From assembly GCA_023387235.1 (NCBI GenBank), contig JAEWIJ010000086.1, positions 1 to 12,633 on the forward strand: 12,633 nt of DNA. Direction: 5' to 3'. The position numbers were made by a program, and so were the translations under genes. This document shows positions 6,406 to 12,633 of this stretch, piece by piece; position 1 is the first letter of the stretch; each line of letters starts with the position of its first letter. Source of the DNA: Pseudomonadota bacterium. Lineage in GTDB: Bacteria > Pseudomonadota > Alphaproteobacteria > Rhizobiales > Hyphomicrobiaceae. Below the pieces are notes generated by a model. It worked only from the letters and a program-made list of their open reading frames with translations, had not been told where the DNA came from and did no database searches.

Positions 6406-7274
6406 TTCGGAGTTCTCTTTCTCGCCGATGTCGTGGAGGCGGTCTTGGACTTTCTGGATGTCGCGGGCGATCCGCCCCCGCGCGTCGCGGATGAATTTCG
6501 CCCGAGCTCGTCGGCAATGAGGGCTGCCGCCGCCTTGATCTCGGGCAGGTGCTGCTTGAGCTTGTCGAGGGGCAGCGTGGCCGCGGGCGCCATGACGGCC
6601 AGACCGGCAACCGTCTGGCCCGTACGCAACTGGATGGGCACCGCGATGCAATTGACGCCCGCGATCAGCTCCTGATCGTCCACCGAGTATCCGCGCTCGA
6701 GGATCTCGTCGAGATGGCGCGAGAAGCGGCTCGCGGTCGTGATCGTATTCTTCGTGTATCGCTCGAACGGCGCCCTGCGCATGACCGCATCGCGGAGCTC
6801 CTTCGGCCCGAACGCCAGCAGCAGCTTGCCGCTCGCGCTGCAATGAACCGGCATCGGCATGTCGCCGCTGATATTGATACGCAGCGGTGCCGTCGAATCC
6901 ACCCACTGCACGAACGAGAGGTTGCCAGATTTCAGGACGACGAGATTGACGCGCGCCTCCAGGCGCTCGGCCAGCTCGCTCATGATGCGCCGCCGATATC
7001 CGTGCGCGGCGCTGTTGCGCAGGCCCTTGAGGGCAATATCCTCGAAGGACCAGCCGATATGATAGCGAAGGGTCAGCGGATCCTTGCTGACGTAGCCCGC
7101 CTTCTCGAGGGCGCGCGCGAGCCGATGCGTCGTGGGTTTCGGCAGGTTCATGGCCCGGCTGAGCTCAGCGAGCCCCGGCGCCTCCTGGCTTGCGGCTATG
7201 TGCGCCAGAAGGCGCAGCGCCTTCATGACCGGCGATCGGTCGGCGAGATCCGAAGATGCAATCATTTCATTCAT
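6402..7274 (-). CDS. IclR-family transcriptional regulator
   Basis: 290 residues from the ATG at 7274. The N-terminal winged helix-turn-helix (about 15-70) has the recognition segment LAELSRAMNLPKPTTHRLARAL. The effector/dimer domain (about 85-258) has HCSASGKLLLAF (144-155) and ELIAGVNCIAVPI (202-214), both typical IclR marks. It is cytoplasmic and probably controls the genes downstream and itself in response to a small acid. After the normal family end near LGR (259) there is an extra tail of about 30 Ser/Thr/Arg/Lys-rich residues, whose stop overlaps the next gene's ATG. Start choice: ATG at 7304 also fits the frame, but the candidate promoter would place transcription start near 7302, and an upstream GGAG favours 7274; ATG 7265 is a third option. 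Family call is certain, start is moderate, effector unknown. Confidence 0.9.
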   Translation of the reverse strand: MNEMIASSDLADRSPVMKALRLLAHIAASQEAPGLAELSRAMNLPKPTTHRLARALEKAGYVSKDPLTLRYHIGWSFEDIALKGLRNSAAHGYRRRIMSELAERLEARVNLVVLKSGNLSFVQWVDSTAPLRINISGDMPMPVHCSASGKLLLAFGPKELRDAVMRRAPFERYTKNTITTASRFSRHLDEILERGYSVDDQELIAGVNCIAVPIQLRTGQTVAGLAVMAPAATLPLDKLKQHLPEIKAAAALIADELGRNSSATRGGGSPATSRKSKTASTTSARKRTPK

Positions 7275-7292
7275 TGGAACAATATGGCTCCA
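7275..7292. promoter_or_regulatory. Candidate IclR-type operator at the iclR start
   Basis: Imperfect inverted repeat TGGAAC (7275-7280), six-base spacer, GCTCCA (7287-7292), five of six arm positions complementary. TGGA/TCCA half-sites resemble the E. coli IclR operator, though the spacing is wider here. It lies directly before the chosen start codon and just downstream of the predicted transcription start, so binding would give autorepression. The site is seen; its function is inferred. Confidence 0.35.
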
Positions 7293-7308
7293 TATCCGAG
7301 ACACATGA

Positions 7309-7337
7309 GCTAACGTCGCTATCGCGGCTCATGTCAA
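7309..7337 (-). promoter_or_regulatory. Candidate promoter for iclR
   Basis: A perfect -35 hexamer TTGACA on the minus strand (7332-7337) is followed after 17 bases by GTTAGC (7309-7314), a poor -10 (two of six). Transcription would start near 7302, leaving a leader of about 28 nt before the ATG at 7274. The perfect -35 and correct position are the support; the weak -10 suggests dependence on an activator or a false match. Confidence 0.35.
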
Positions 7338-7355
7338 GCGCCTCCAGCCGCGAAG

Positions 7356-7380
7356 TTGGCAACCGCGCAGCGATTGCCAA
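7356..7380. promoter_or_regulatory. Inverted repeat TTGGCAA / TTGCCAA in the iclR-cupin divergent region
   Basis: TTGGCAA at 7356-7362 and TTGCCAA at 7374-7380 are perfect complements with an 11-base spacer. Each arm is itself a small palindrome around its centre base (TTG-S-CAA), giving two equivalent boxes 18 bases apart. The site lies about 19 bases upstream of the candidate iclR -35 and about 66 bases upstream of the cupin ATG, so it could serve either divergent gene. Which regulator binds is unknown. Confidence 0.4.
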
Positions 7381-7446
7381 ACGCTGCCTGGAGTGTGACG
7401 CTCGGACCATTGCTCGAGCTGCCGGAGCACGCGAGGGAGCCAGGCC

Positions 7447-7842
7447 ATGCCGATGACCGTCGTCGATCACGCGCGCCAGCCGAAGGACGAATGGCGGCCC
7501 GGCGTCATGACCCGAATGATCGCATCCGCGGCGACGGGCACATCGCAGCTCGCGATTTTCGAGCAGTGGTGCGATCCGGGCCTCGGCGCGCCGGCGCACC
7601 TGCACGCCGTCGAGGAAATCCTGACGGTGCTCGAAGGCGAGGCGCTCGTCTGGGTCGAGGAGGAGCGGCGGCAGCTCTCGGCCGGCCAGTCGGCAATCAT
7701 TCCAGCGGGCCGCAAGCACGGCTTCCACAACACCGGCACGGGCCGGTTGCGCGTGCAGGCCATCCTCGCCTCGCCCGTCTTCGAGGCCGCCTACGACGAT
7801 GCGCGCGAAACGCCGAGGCGCTGGCTGCCATCAGCCCGGTAA
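7447..7842 (+). CDS. Small single-domain cupin protein
   Basis: 131 residues, one cupin beta-barrel. Both canonical motifs match exactly. Motif 1 is G45-x5-H51-x-H53-x3-E57-x6-G64; motif 2 is G80-x5-P86-x-G88-x2-H91-x3-N95. The metal site (H51, H53, E57, H91) is therefore complete, and a metal-dependent role such as dioxygenase, isomerase or ligand sensor is possible. Nothing in the short flanks fixes the reaction. The start at 7447 is supported by GGGAG with a 7-base spacer; a second ATG two codons on is less well placed. Transcribed away from iclR and towards acs (convergent, 63-base gap). It could be linked to the IclR block by shared control, but the position alone does not show that. Confidence 0.85.
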   Translation: MPMTVVDHARQPKDEWRPGVMTRMIASAATGTSQLAIFEQWCDPGLGAPAHLHAVEEILTVLEGEALVWVEEERRQLSAGQSAIIPAGRKHGFHNTGTGRLRVQAILASPVFEAAYDDARETPRRWLPSAR

Positions 7843-7905
7843 GAGAAATGGCGCGCCCATCGCAGGCACGCCATCTCACGCGTCAGATCGGAACTGGCGA
7901 CGGGC
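7843..7905. other. Convergent gap between cupin and acs genes
   Basis: Sixty-three bases separate the two converging stop codons. An inverted repeat ATGGCG (7848-7853) and CGCCAT (7869-7874) could form a 6-bp stem readable from both strands. There is no T-run on either side, so a bidirectional intrinsic terminator is only a weak suggestion. Confidence 0.25.
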
Positions 7906-9861
7906 TCAGCCCGCCGCAGCCCGCTTGTTCTGCCGATTGGCGACGAGATCCTCGACCACAGCCGGCTCGGCGAGCGTCGAGGTATCGCCGAGATTGGAGA
8001 AGTCGTCCTCGGCGATCTTGCGCAGAATGCGGCGCATGATCTTGCCGGAGCGGGTCTTCAGCAGGCTCGGCGAAAACTGGATCCAGTCCGGCGAGGCCGT
8101 CGGGCCGATAATCCGGCGCACGGTCGCGACAAGCTCCTTCTTCAGCTCGTCGGACGGCTGGTTGCCCTGGATGAGCGTGACGTAGCAATAAATACCCTGG
8201 CCCTTGAGATCGTGCGGCGCGCCGACGACCGCCGCCTCCGCGACTTTGGGATGCGCAACGAGCGCACTCTCGACCTCGGCCGTGCCGAGACGATGGCCAG
8301 AGACGTTGATCACATCGTCCACGCGACCGGTGATCCAGTAGTAGCCGTCCTCGTCGCGGCGGCAGCCGTCGCCCGTGAAGTACGTCCCCGGATAGGTCGA
8401 GAAGTACGTCTGCACGAAGCGCTCGTGATCGCCGTAGACCGTGCGCATCTGCCCCGGCCAGCTATCGAGAATGACGAGATTGCCGGACCCCGCACCTTCG
8501 ATCGTCGTCCCCTTCTCGTCGACGAGTGCCGGCTTGATGCCGAAGAACGGGCGCGTCGCCGACCCGGGCTTGGTCTTGATCGCGCCGGGAAGCGGCGTGA
8601 TCAGAATGCCGCCCGTCTCGGTCTGCCACCACGTATCGACGATCGGGCAGCGGTTCTCGCCGACGACATGATTGTACCATTCCCAGGCTTCCGGATTGAT
8701 CGGCTCGCCGACCGAGCCGAGCAGACGCAGCGAGGCGCGGCTCGCGCGCTTCACGAAGTCATCGCCGGCGCTCATGAGCGCGCGGATGGCTGTCGGCGCG
8801 GTGTAGAACGTGTTGACGCTCCACTTGTCGACGACGTGCCAGAAACGCGATGCGGTCGGGTAGTTCGGCACGCCTTCGAACATGAGCGTCGTCGCGCCAT
8901 TGGCGAGCGGGCCGTACAGGATGTAGCTGTGGCCTGTGACCCAGCCGACGTCTGCCGTGCACCAGTAGATGTCGCCGTCGTGATAGTCGAAGACGTACTG
9001 GTGCGTCATCGAGACATAGACGAGATAGCCGCCGCTCGTGTGCAGCACACCCTTCGGCTTGCCCGTCGAGCCCGAGGTGTAGAGGATGAACAGCGGATCC
9101 TCGGCGCTCATCTCCTCGGGCGGGCACTCGGCGCCGACCTTCTCCTGCGCCTCGTGCAGCCAGATATCGCGCTCGGGCTTCCAGTCGATCTTGCCGCCCG
9201 TGTGTTTGACGACCAGTACCTTCTCGTCGCCCTTGCCGACCTTGGCGAGCGCTTCGTCGGTGTTCTTCTTGAGCGCGATCGGGCGGCCGCCGCGCACACC
9301 CTCGTCGGCCGTGATGATGAACTTCGACTCGCAGTCCTCGATGCGTCCGGCGAGGCTGTCCGGTGAGAAGCCGCCGAAGACCACCGAGTGCACGGCGCCG
9401 ATGCGTGCGCAGGCGAGCATGGCATAGGCCGCCTCGGGGATCATCGGCAGGTAGATCGTGACGCGGTCGCCCTTCTTGACGCCGTTTGCCTTGAGCACAT
9501 TGGCGAACCTGCAGACCTTCTCGTAGAGCTTGCGGTAGGTGATCTGCTGGTCGACGGTCGGGTCGTCCCCCTCCCAGATGATCGCCACCTGATCGCCGCG
9601 GGTCTTCAGGTGCCGGTCGACGCAGTTGGCGCACACGTTGAGCGTGCCGTCCTCGTACCACTTGATGGAGACGTCGCCGGGCCCGTACGAGACGTTCTTG
9701 ATCTTGGTATACGGCCTGATCCAGTCAACCCGCTTGCCCACGTCGGCCCAGAAGCCTTCCGGGTCCTCGACCGAGCGCTTGTACATCGACTGATACTTCT
9801 GCTCGTCGACCCAGGCGCGGCTCGCCCATTCGGCCGGCACGGCATAGATCTTCTCGGACAT
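7906..9861 (-). CDS. acs: Acetyl-CoA synthetase (AMP-forming acetate--CoA ligase)
   Basis: 651 residues, the normal Acs length. It activates acetate with ATP and CoA through acetyl-adenylate, in the cytoplasm. The AMP-binding P-loop YTSGSTGKPKG lies at 261-271, and DTWWQTETGG at 409-418 has the tryptophan that limits the pocket to acetate-size acids. YFTGDGCRRDEDGYYWITGR (494-513) holds the hinge/ribose Asp region, VINVSGHRLGTAEVE (518-531) the CoA-binding part, and TRSGKIMRR (603-611) the catalytic lysine K607, which is the site of acetylation control in known Acs enzymes. The start at 9861 (MSEKIYAVP) is preceded by GGGAGCGAG; an in-frame ATG 12 codons upstream has less support. Convergent with the cupin gene and divergent from the LivH-type operon, with a candidate sigma70 promoter about 60 bases upstream. 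Confidence 0.98.
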   Translation of the reverse strand: MSEKIYAVPAEWASRAWVDEQKYQSMYKRSVEDPEGFWADVGKRVDWIRPYTKIKNVSYGPGDVSIKWYEDGTLNVCANCVDRHLKTRGDQVAIIWEGDDPTVDQQITYRKLYEKVCRFANVLKANGVKKGDRVTIYLPMIPEAAYAMLACARIGAVHSVVFGGFSPDSLAGRIEDCESKFIITADEGVRGGRPIALKKNTDEALAKVGKGDEKVLVVKHTGGKIDWKPERDIWLHEAQEKVGAECPPEEMSAEDPLFILYTSGSTGKPKGVLHTSGGYLVYVSMTHQYVFDYHDGDIYWCTADVGWVTGHSYILYGPLANGATTLMFEGVPNYPTASRFWHVVDKWSVNTFYTAPTAIRALMSAGDDFVKRASRASLRLLGSVGEPINPEAWEWYNHVVGENRCPIVDTWWQTETGGILITPLPGAIKTKPGSATRPFFGIKPALVDEKGTTIEGAGSGNLVILDSWPGQMRTVYGDHERFVQTYFSTYPGTYFTGDGCRRDEDGYYWITGRVDDVINVSGHRLGTAEVESALVAHPKVAEAAVVGAPHDLKGQGIYCYVTLIQGNQPSDELKKELVATVRRIIGPTASPDWIQFSPSLLKTRSGKIMRRILRKIAEDDFSNLGDTSTLAEPAVVEDLVANRQNKRAAAG

Positions 9862-9920
9862 CTGTCTCGCTCCCATCAGGTGGGCCGCCAGGGCCATTCT
9901 CGATGCTTGTCTCTGACCGC

Positions 9921-9949
9921 ATTATCGGAATCTGGCGCCGCCGGGGCAA
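9921..9949 (-). promoter_or_regulatory. Candidate sigma70-type promoter for acs
   Basis: On the minus strand TTGCCC (9944-9949) and GATAAT (9921-9926, five of six to the -10 consensus) are separated by exactly 17 bases. The predicted start lies about 50 bases before the acs ATG. The remaining 9950-10130 shows no equally good promoter for the divergent livH-type gene. Confidence 0.45.
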
Positions 9950-10130
9950 CTGCCTCGTTCGTCGAATACTGAACGGATCAGGGTGTCAGAACGACGCTGA
10001 GCCGGCCTCCACAGGGTTCCGGACCTGCCACGAATGCACTACAAGCAGTTTGGTTATCCTTCCTGGGGAGGCGCCGGCGTCCTGCTCGCGTCCGAGAGCG
10101 CACCGATCTTTCTCGCATGAGTGGACTTGC

Positions 10131-11000
10131 ATGAGTTTCGCCGGCTTTCTCGCGCAGCTCCTCAATGGCGTGCAGTACGGGCTCCTGCTCTTCCTGATCG
10201 CCAGCGGCCTGACGCTGATTTTCGGCGTCATGGGCATCATCAACCTCGCCCATGGCTCCCTCTTCATGGTTGGCGCCTATGTGGCTTTCCTCGTGACCCG
10301 CGCGGTCGGCTCGGCATGGCTCGCGCTGCCGCTGGCCCTCGTCGGCGGCGCGGCATTCGGGGCACTGCTCGAGCGGGGGCTCTTTCGCCACTTCTACCAG
10401 CGCGACCACCTCGATCAGGTGCTGCTGACCTTCGCCCTCATCCTACTGTTCGAGGAAGCGCGCTCGATCCTCGTCGGCAACGACTTCTACTCAGTGCCGG
10501 TGCCGGCGATCTTCGATTTCTCGGTGCCGATCACGGCCGGCTTCTCCTATTCGGCCTATCGTTTTGTCGTGATCGGCATATGTCTCGGCCTGGCCGTCGC
10601 CCTCTTTCTCTGGATCGAGCGCACGCGCATGGGCGCGATCATTCGCGCGGCCGCCGAGAAGCCCGAGATGGTCGACGTGATCGGCATCGATGCGCGACGC
10701 GTGCACATGACGGTCTTCGCCGTCGGCACGGGCCTGGCGCTCACGGCCGGCGCACTCGCAGCACCGCTCTACTCCGTCTATCCCGGCATGGGCGACGGCT
10801 TTCTCATCATCTCGTTCGTGGTCGTTGTGATCGGCGGGCTCGGCTCTATCACCGGCGCGTTCTGGTCGGCGCTGCTGATCGGTCTCGTCGATACGCTCGG
10901 CAAGGCCTATGTCCCGGCCGTCGCCGGCCTCGCGATCTACGTCCTCATGGCCGCGGTCCTGCTCTGGCGACCGACCGGCCTTTTCGGTCAGCGCGGCTGA
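10131..11000 (+). CDS. Branched-chain amino acid-type ABC permease, LivH family
   Basis: 289 residues, strongly hydrophobic with about eight membrane segments. The N-terminus is typical of LivH: LLNGVQYGLLLFLIASGLTL then GVMGIINLAHGSLFMVGAY. The C-terminal part has the conserved cytoplasmic loop IRAAAEKPEMVDVIGID and the GGLGSITGAFWSALLIGLVD motif. It forms the inner-membrane channel with the LivM-type partner encoded 15 bases downstream. The ATG at 10131 is where homology begins; the frame stays open to 9903 but that extension lacks family character, and the upstream Shine-Dalgarno (GAGTGGA) is weak. The LivH label gives architecture only; relatives carry branched-chain amino acids, urea, amides or aromatic acids. 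No binding-protein gene lies upstream in the window. Confidence 0.94.
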   Translation: MSFAGFLAQLLNGVQYGLLLFLIASGLTLIFGVMGIINLAHGSLFMVGAYVAFLVTRAVGSAWLALPLALVGGAAFGALLERGLFRHFYQRDHLDQVLLTFALILLFEEARSILVGNDFYSVPVPAIFDFSVPITAGFSYSAYRFVVIGICLGLAVALFLWIERTRMGAIIRAAAEKPEMVDVIGIDARRVHMTVFAVGTGLALTAGALAAPLYSVYPGMGDGFLIISFVVVVIGGLGSITGAFWSALLIGLVDTLGKAYVPAVAGLAIYVLMAAVLLWRPTGLFGQRG

Positions 11001-11015
11001 GGAGGGCGGCGAGCC

Positions 11016-12086
11016 ATGCTGCCGACACAGAAAGGAGCGTTCGCACTCGCCGCCGGCGCCGCCCTGCTCGCGCTGCTGCCGCTTATGGCCCACACCTACT
11101 ACATAGAGCTGGCCACCACGGCGCTCGTCGCCGCCATGCTAGCGCTGAGCCTTCAGCTCCTCGTCGGTTGCACAGGCCTCGTCAGCCTCGGCCATGGCGC
11201 TTTCTACGGGCTCGCCGCCTACACGGTCTACCTCGTGACGCCCGAGAATGCCGGCCTCTCTATATTTGTGACGCTGCCGCTCGCCGTGCTGACAGCCGGC
11301 ACCGCTGCGCTCCTCGTCGGCGCACTCTCGCTCAGGACGCGCGGCTTCTTCTTTCTCATGGTCACGCTCGCCTTCGGGCAGATGATCTTCTTCGTCTTCC
11401 ACGACACGAAGCTCGGCGGCGGCACGGACGGCGCCTATCTGGCTCGCCCCGTTCTTTCCTTCTTCGGCCTCGAGCTGACCTATACGCGGCGGCAGCGGCC
11501 GGTCTATCTCTACTACGTGGCACTCGTGCAGCTCGTCGCCATGTATCTCTTCCTCGCCTTCCTGCTGCGCTCGCTGTTCGGCCGCGTCCTCGAAGGCATC
11601 CGCGTCAACGAGCACCGCATGCGCGCGCTCGGCTATGACACGTACCATTACAAGCTTGCGGCCTTCGTCATCGCGGGCGCGCTTGCCGGGGTCGCCGGCC
11701 ACATGTGGGCCATGCACCGCGCCTTCGTGAACCCCGAGATCGTCGGCTGGCACCGCTCGGCCGAGGCCTTGCTCATGATCCTGCTCGGCGGTCTGCAGTC
11801 GCTACACGGGCCCATTCTCGGCGCGCTCGCCTTCACGGGGCTCGGCGAATTGCCGCAACTCGTCGGCGATGCGAAGCCCTTCGCGCGCTTCTTCGCGAGC
11901 ATCGGCCTCGAAAATCTCGGCCTCTCCATCCAGACACTCGCCGAGCGCAAGCTGCTGCTCGAAGGCCTCGTCATCCTCGCCGTGGTCCTGGCCCTGCCGC
12001 GCGGGCTCGCGAGCTTGCGCTGGCCTCGTTTCATCCGGCCCGCCTACGGCCGCGATCCGACCGGCAAAGCGCAGGTGCGACGATGA
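11016..12086 (+). CDS. Branched-chain amino acid-type ABC permease, LivM family
   Basis: 356 residues with about nine to ten membrane segments. Family marks are LVGCTGLVSLGHGAFYGLAAY (about 49-69), the loop LSLRTRGFFFLMVTLAFGQM, the cytoplasmic coupling stretch VLEGIRVNEHRMRALGYDTYHYKLAAFVI and the LLGGLQSLHGPILGA motif. Second channel subunit of the importer. The start at 11016 has a GGAGGGCGGCGAG leader. The stop TGA overlaps the ATG of the ATPase gene (ATGA at 12083-12086), so the two are translationally coupled. The length, slightly above the E. coli-independent norm for alphaproteobacterial LivM proteins of about 320-350, comes from a basic C-terminal tail after about residue 325. Confidence 0.94.
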   Translation: MLPTQKGAFALAAGAALLALLPLMAHTYYIELATTALVAAMLALSLQLLVGCTGLVSLGHGAFYGLAAYTVYLVTPENAGLSIFVTLPLAVLTAGTAALLVGALSLRTRGFFFLMVTLAFGQMIFFVFHDTKLGGGTDGAYLARPVLSFFGLELTYTRRQRPVYLYYVALVQLVAMYLFLAFLLRSLFGRVLEGIRVNEHRMRALGYDTYHYKLAAFVIAGALAGVAGHMWAMHRAFVNPEIVGWHRSAEALLMILLGGLQSLHGPILGALAFTGLGELPQLVGDAKPFARFFASIGLENLGLSIQTLAERKLLLEGLVILAVVLALPRGLASLRWPRFIRPAYGRDPTGKAQVRR

Positions 12087-12633
12087 AGGCGGACGCTGCG
12101 CCCGTCCTCGACACGACGGCCCTGAGCAAATCCTTCGGCGGCCTCGCCGCCGTTCGCGATGTGTCGATCGCGCTGCGGCGCGGCGAGCTTCATGCGCTGA
12201 TCGGTCCGAACGGCGCGGGCAAATCGACGCTCGTCAACCTGCTCTCGGGCGAACTCGGGCCCACATCCGGCGAGATCCGCCTCGACGGCCACGTGATCGA
12301 CAGCCCATCCGCGCCGCGCATGGCGCAGGCCGGCGTCGCCCGCTCCTTCCAGCGCACGAACATCTTTCCCCCGCTCTCGATCCTCGAGAATGTCCGCCTC
12401 GCCGCGCAGGCCATCCACACGCCCGCCCGCGAGCTGCTGCGGCCGCGCGCCTCCGCCCGTGATCTCGATTCGCACGTGATGGCCGTGCTCGAACGGATCG
12501 GTCTCCATGGAGCACCCGATCGCATCGCCGGCACGCTCTCGCACGGCGAGCAGCGCCTGATCGAGATTGCCATGACGCTTGCAGGCCATCCGCGCGTGCT
12601 CCTGCTCGACGAGCCGCTCGCCGGCATGGGCAA
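12083..12633 (+). CDS. ABC transporter ATP-binding protein, LivG family (3' end outside the window)
   Basis: 183 codons are visible; the gene runs off the window edge shortly after Walker B. The protein begins MKADAAPVLDTTALSKSFGG and has Walker A GPNGAGKST (41-49), Q-loop ARSFQRTNIFPPLSILENV (86-104, Q90), signature LSHGEQR (152-158, the LivG/LivF variant of LSGGQ) and Walker B VLLLDEP (172-178), followed by LAGMG. LivG proteins are about 250 residues, so some 70 residues are missing. The start ATG overlaps the LivM stop as ATGA. A LivF-type second ATPase and a binding-protein gene would be expected downstream, outside the view. Confidence 0.95.
   Translation, partial: MKADAAPVLDTTALSKSFGGLAAVRDVSIALRRGELHALIGPNGAGKSTLVNLLSGELGPTSGEIRLDGHVIDSPSAPRMAQAGVARSFQRTNIFPPLSILENVRLAAQAIHTPARELLRPRASARDLDSHVMAVLERIGLHGAPDRIAGTLSHGEQRLIEIAMTLAGHPRVLLLDEPLAGMG

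Noticed and set aside
5893..6906. Reading the biotin carrier as a 337-residue protein extended to 6906
   Set aside because: The upstream part is an out-of-frame reading of iclR; AccB homology starts at the ATG at 6405.
9903..10130. N-terminal 76-codon extension of the LivH-type permease
   Set aside because: Not hydrophobic, Cys/Arg-rich, no family similarity; the LivH N-terminus begins at 10131.
10121..11638. 505-codon plus-strand frame across the LivH/LivM-type genes
   Set aside because: Arg/Pro/His-rich off-frame reading of two membrane-protein genes.

Overview
The window is high-GC DNA (about 60-65% by eye) with dense codon-biased genes, short intergenic gaps and long antisense shadow frames. 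Gene types and style (NitT/TauT-type ABC importer with a Tat-like signal, MmgE/PrpD protein, LivHMG-type importer, IclR regulator) fit an Alphaproteobacterium, possibly of the Hyphomicrobiales. That placement is inference from style, not a computed result. No rRNA, tRNA, CRISPR, insertion sequence or phage gene was seen.

Region 1 (about 35-7380) is one co-directional block on the minus strand. In transcription order it holds: an IclR-family regulator (7274-6402); an AccB-type biotin carboxyl carrier protein (BCCP) whose ATG overlaps the regulator's stop as ATGA (6405-5893); a three-gene SsuABC/NitT/TauT-type importer of permease (5758-4931), ATPase (4918-4166) and substrate-binding protein (4109-3117); a PycB/OadA-type carboxyltransferase without a biotin domain (3058-1634); and, after 186 bases with its own putative promoter, an MmgE/PrpD-family protein (1447-35). 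Putative control elements are a strong 31-nt hairpin just after the substrate-binding-protein gene, a 19-bp palindrome before the permease, and inverted repeats around the iclR start and in the mmgE promoter.

The block reads as a catabolic or uptake module. A substrate-responsive regulator sits with a dedicated importer, a biotin-dependent carboxyl-transfer pair (carrier and carboxyltransferase as separate proteins, no biotin carboxylase in view) and a dehydratase/decarboxylase-fold enzyme. The carboxyltransferase has Gly where pyruvate/oxaloacetate enzymes of this family have the substrate-anchoring Arg, so its substrate may not be pyruvate. This is the most likely place for undescribed biochemistry in the window.

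Region 2 (7381-7905) holds a small cupin gene on the plus strand, divergent from iclR and convergent with the next gene.

Region 3 (7906-12633) holds acetyl-CoA synthetase acs (minus strand, 9861-7906), divergent from a LivH-LivM-LivG-type operon (plus strand, 10131 to the window end). The ATPase gene is cut off by the window edge. No binding-protein gene precedes livH here.
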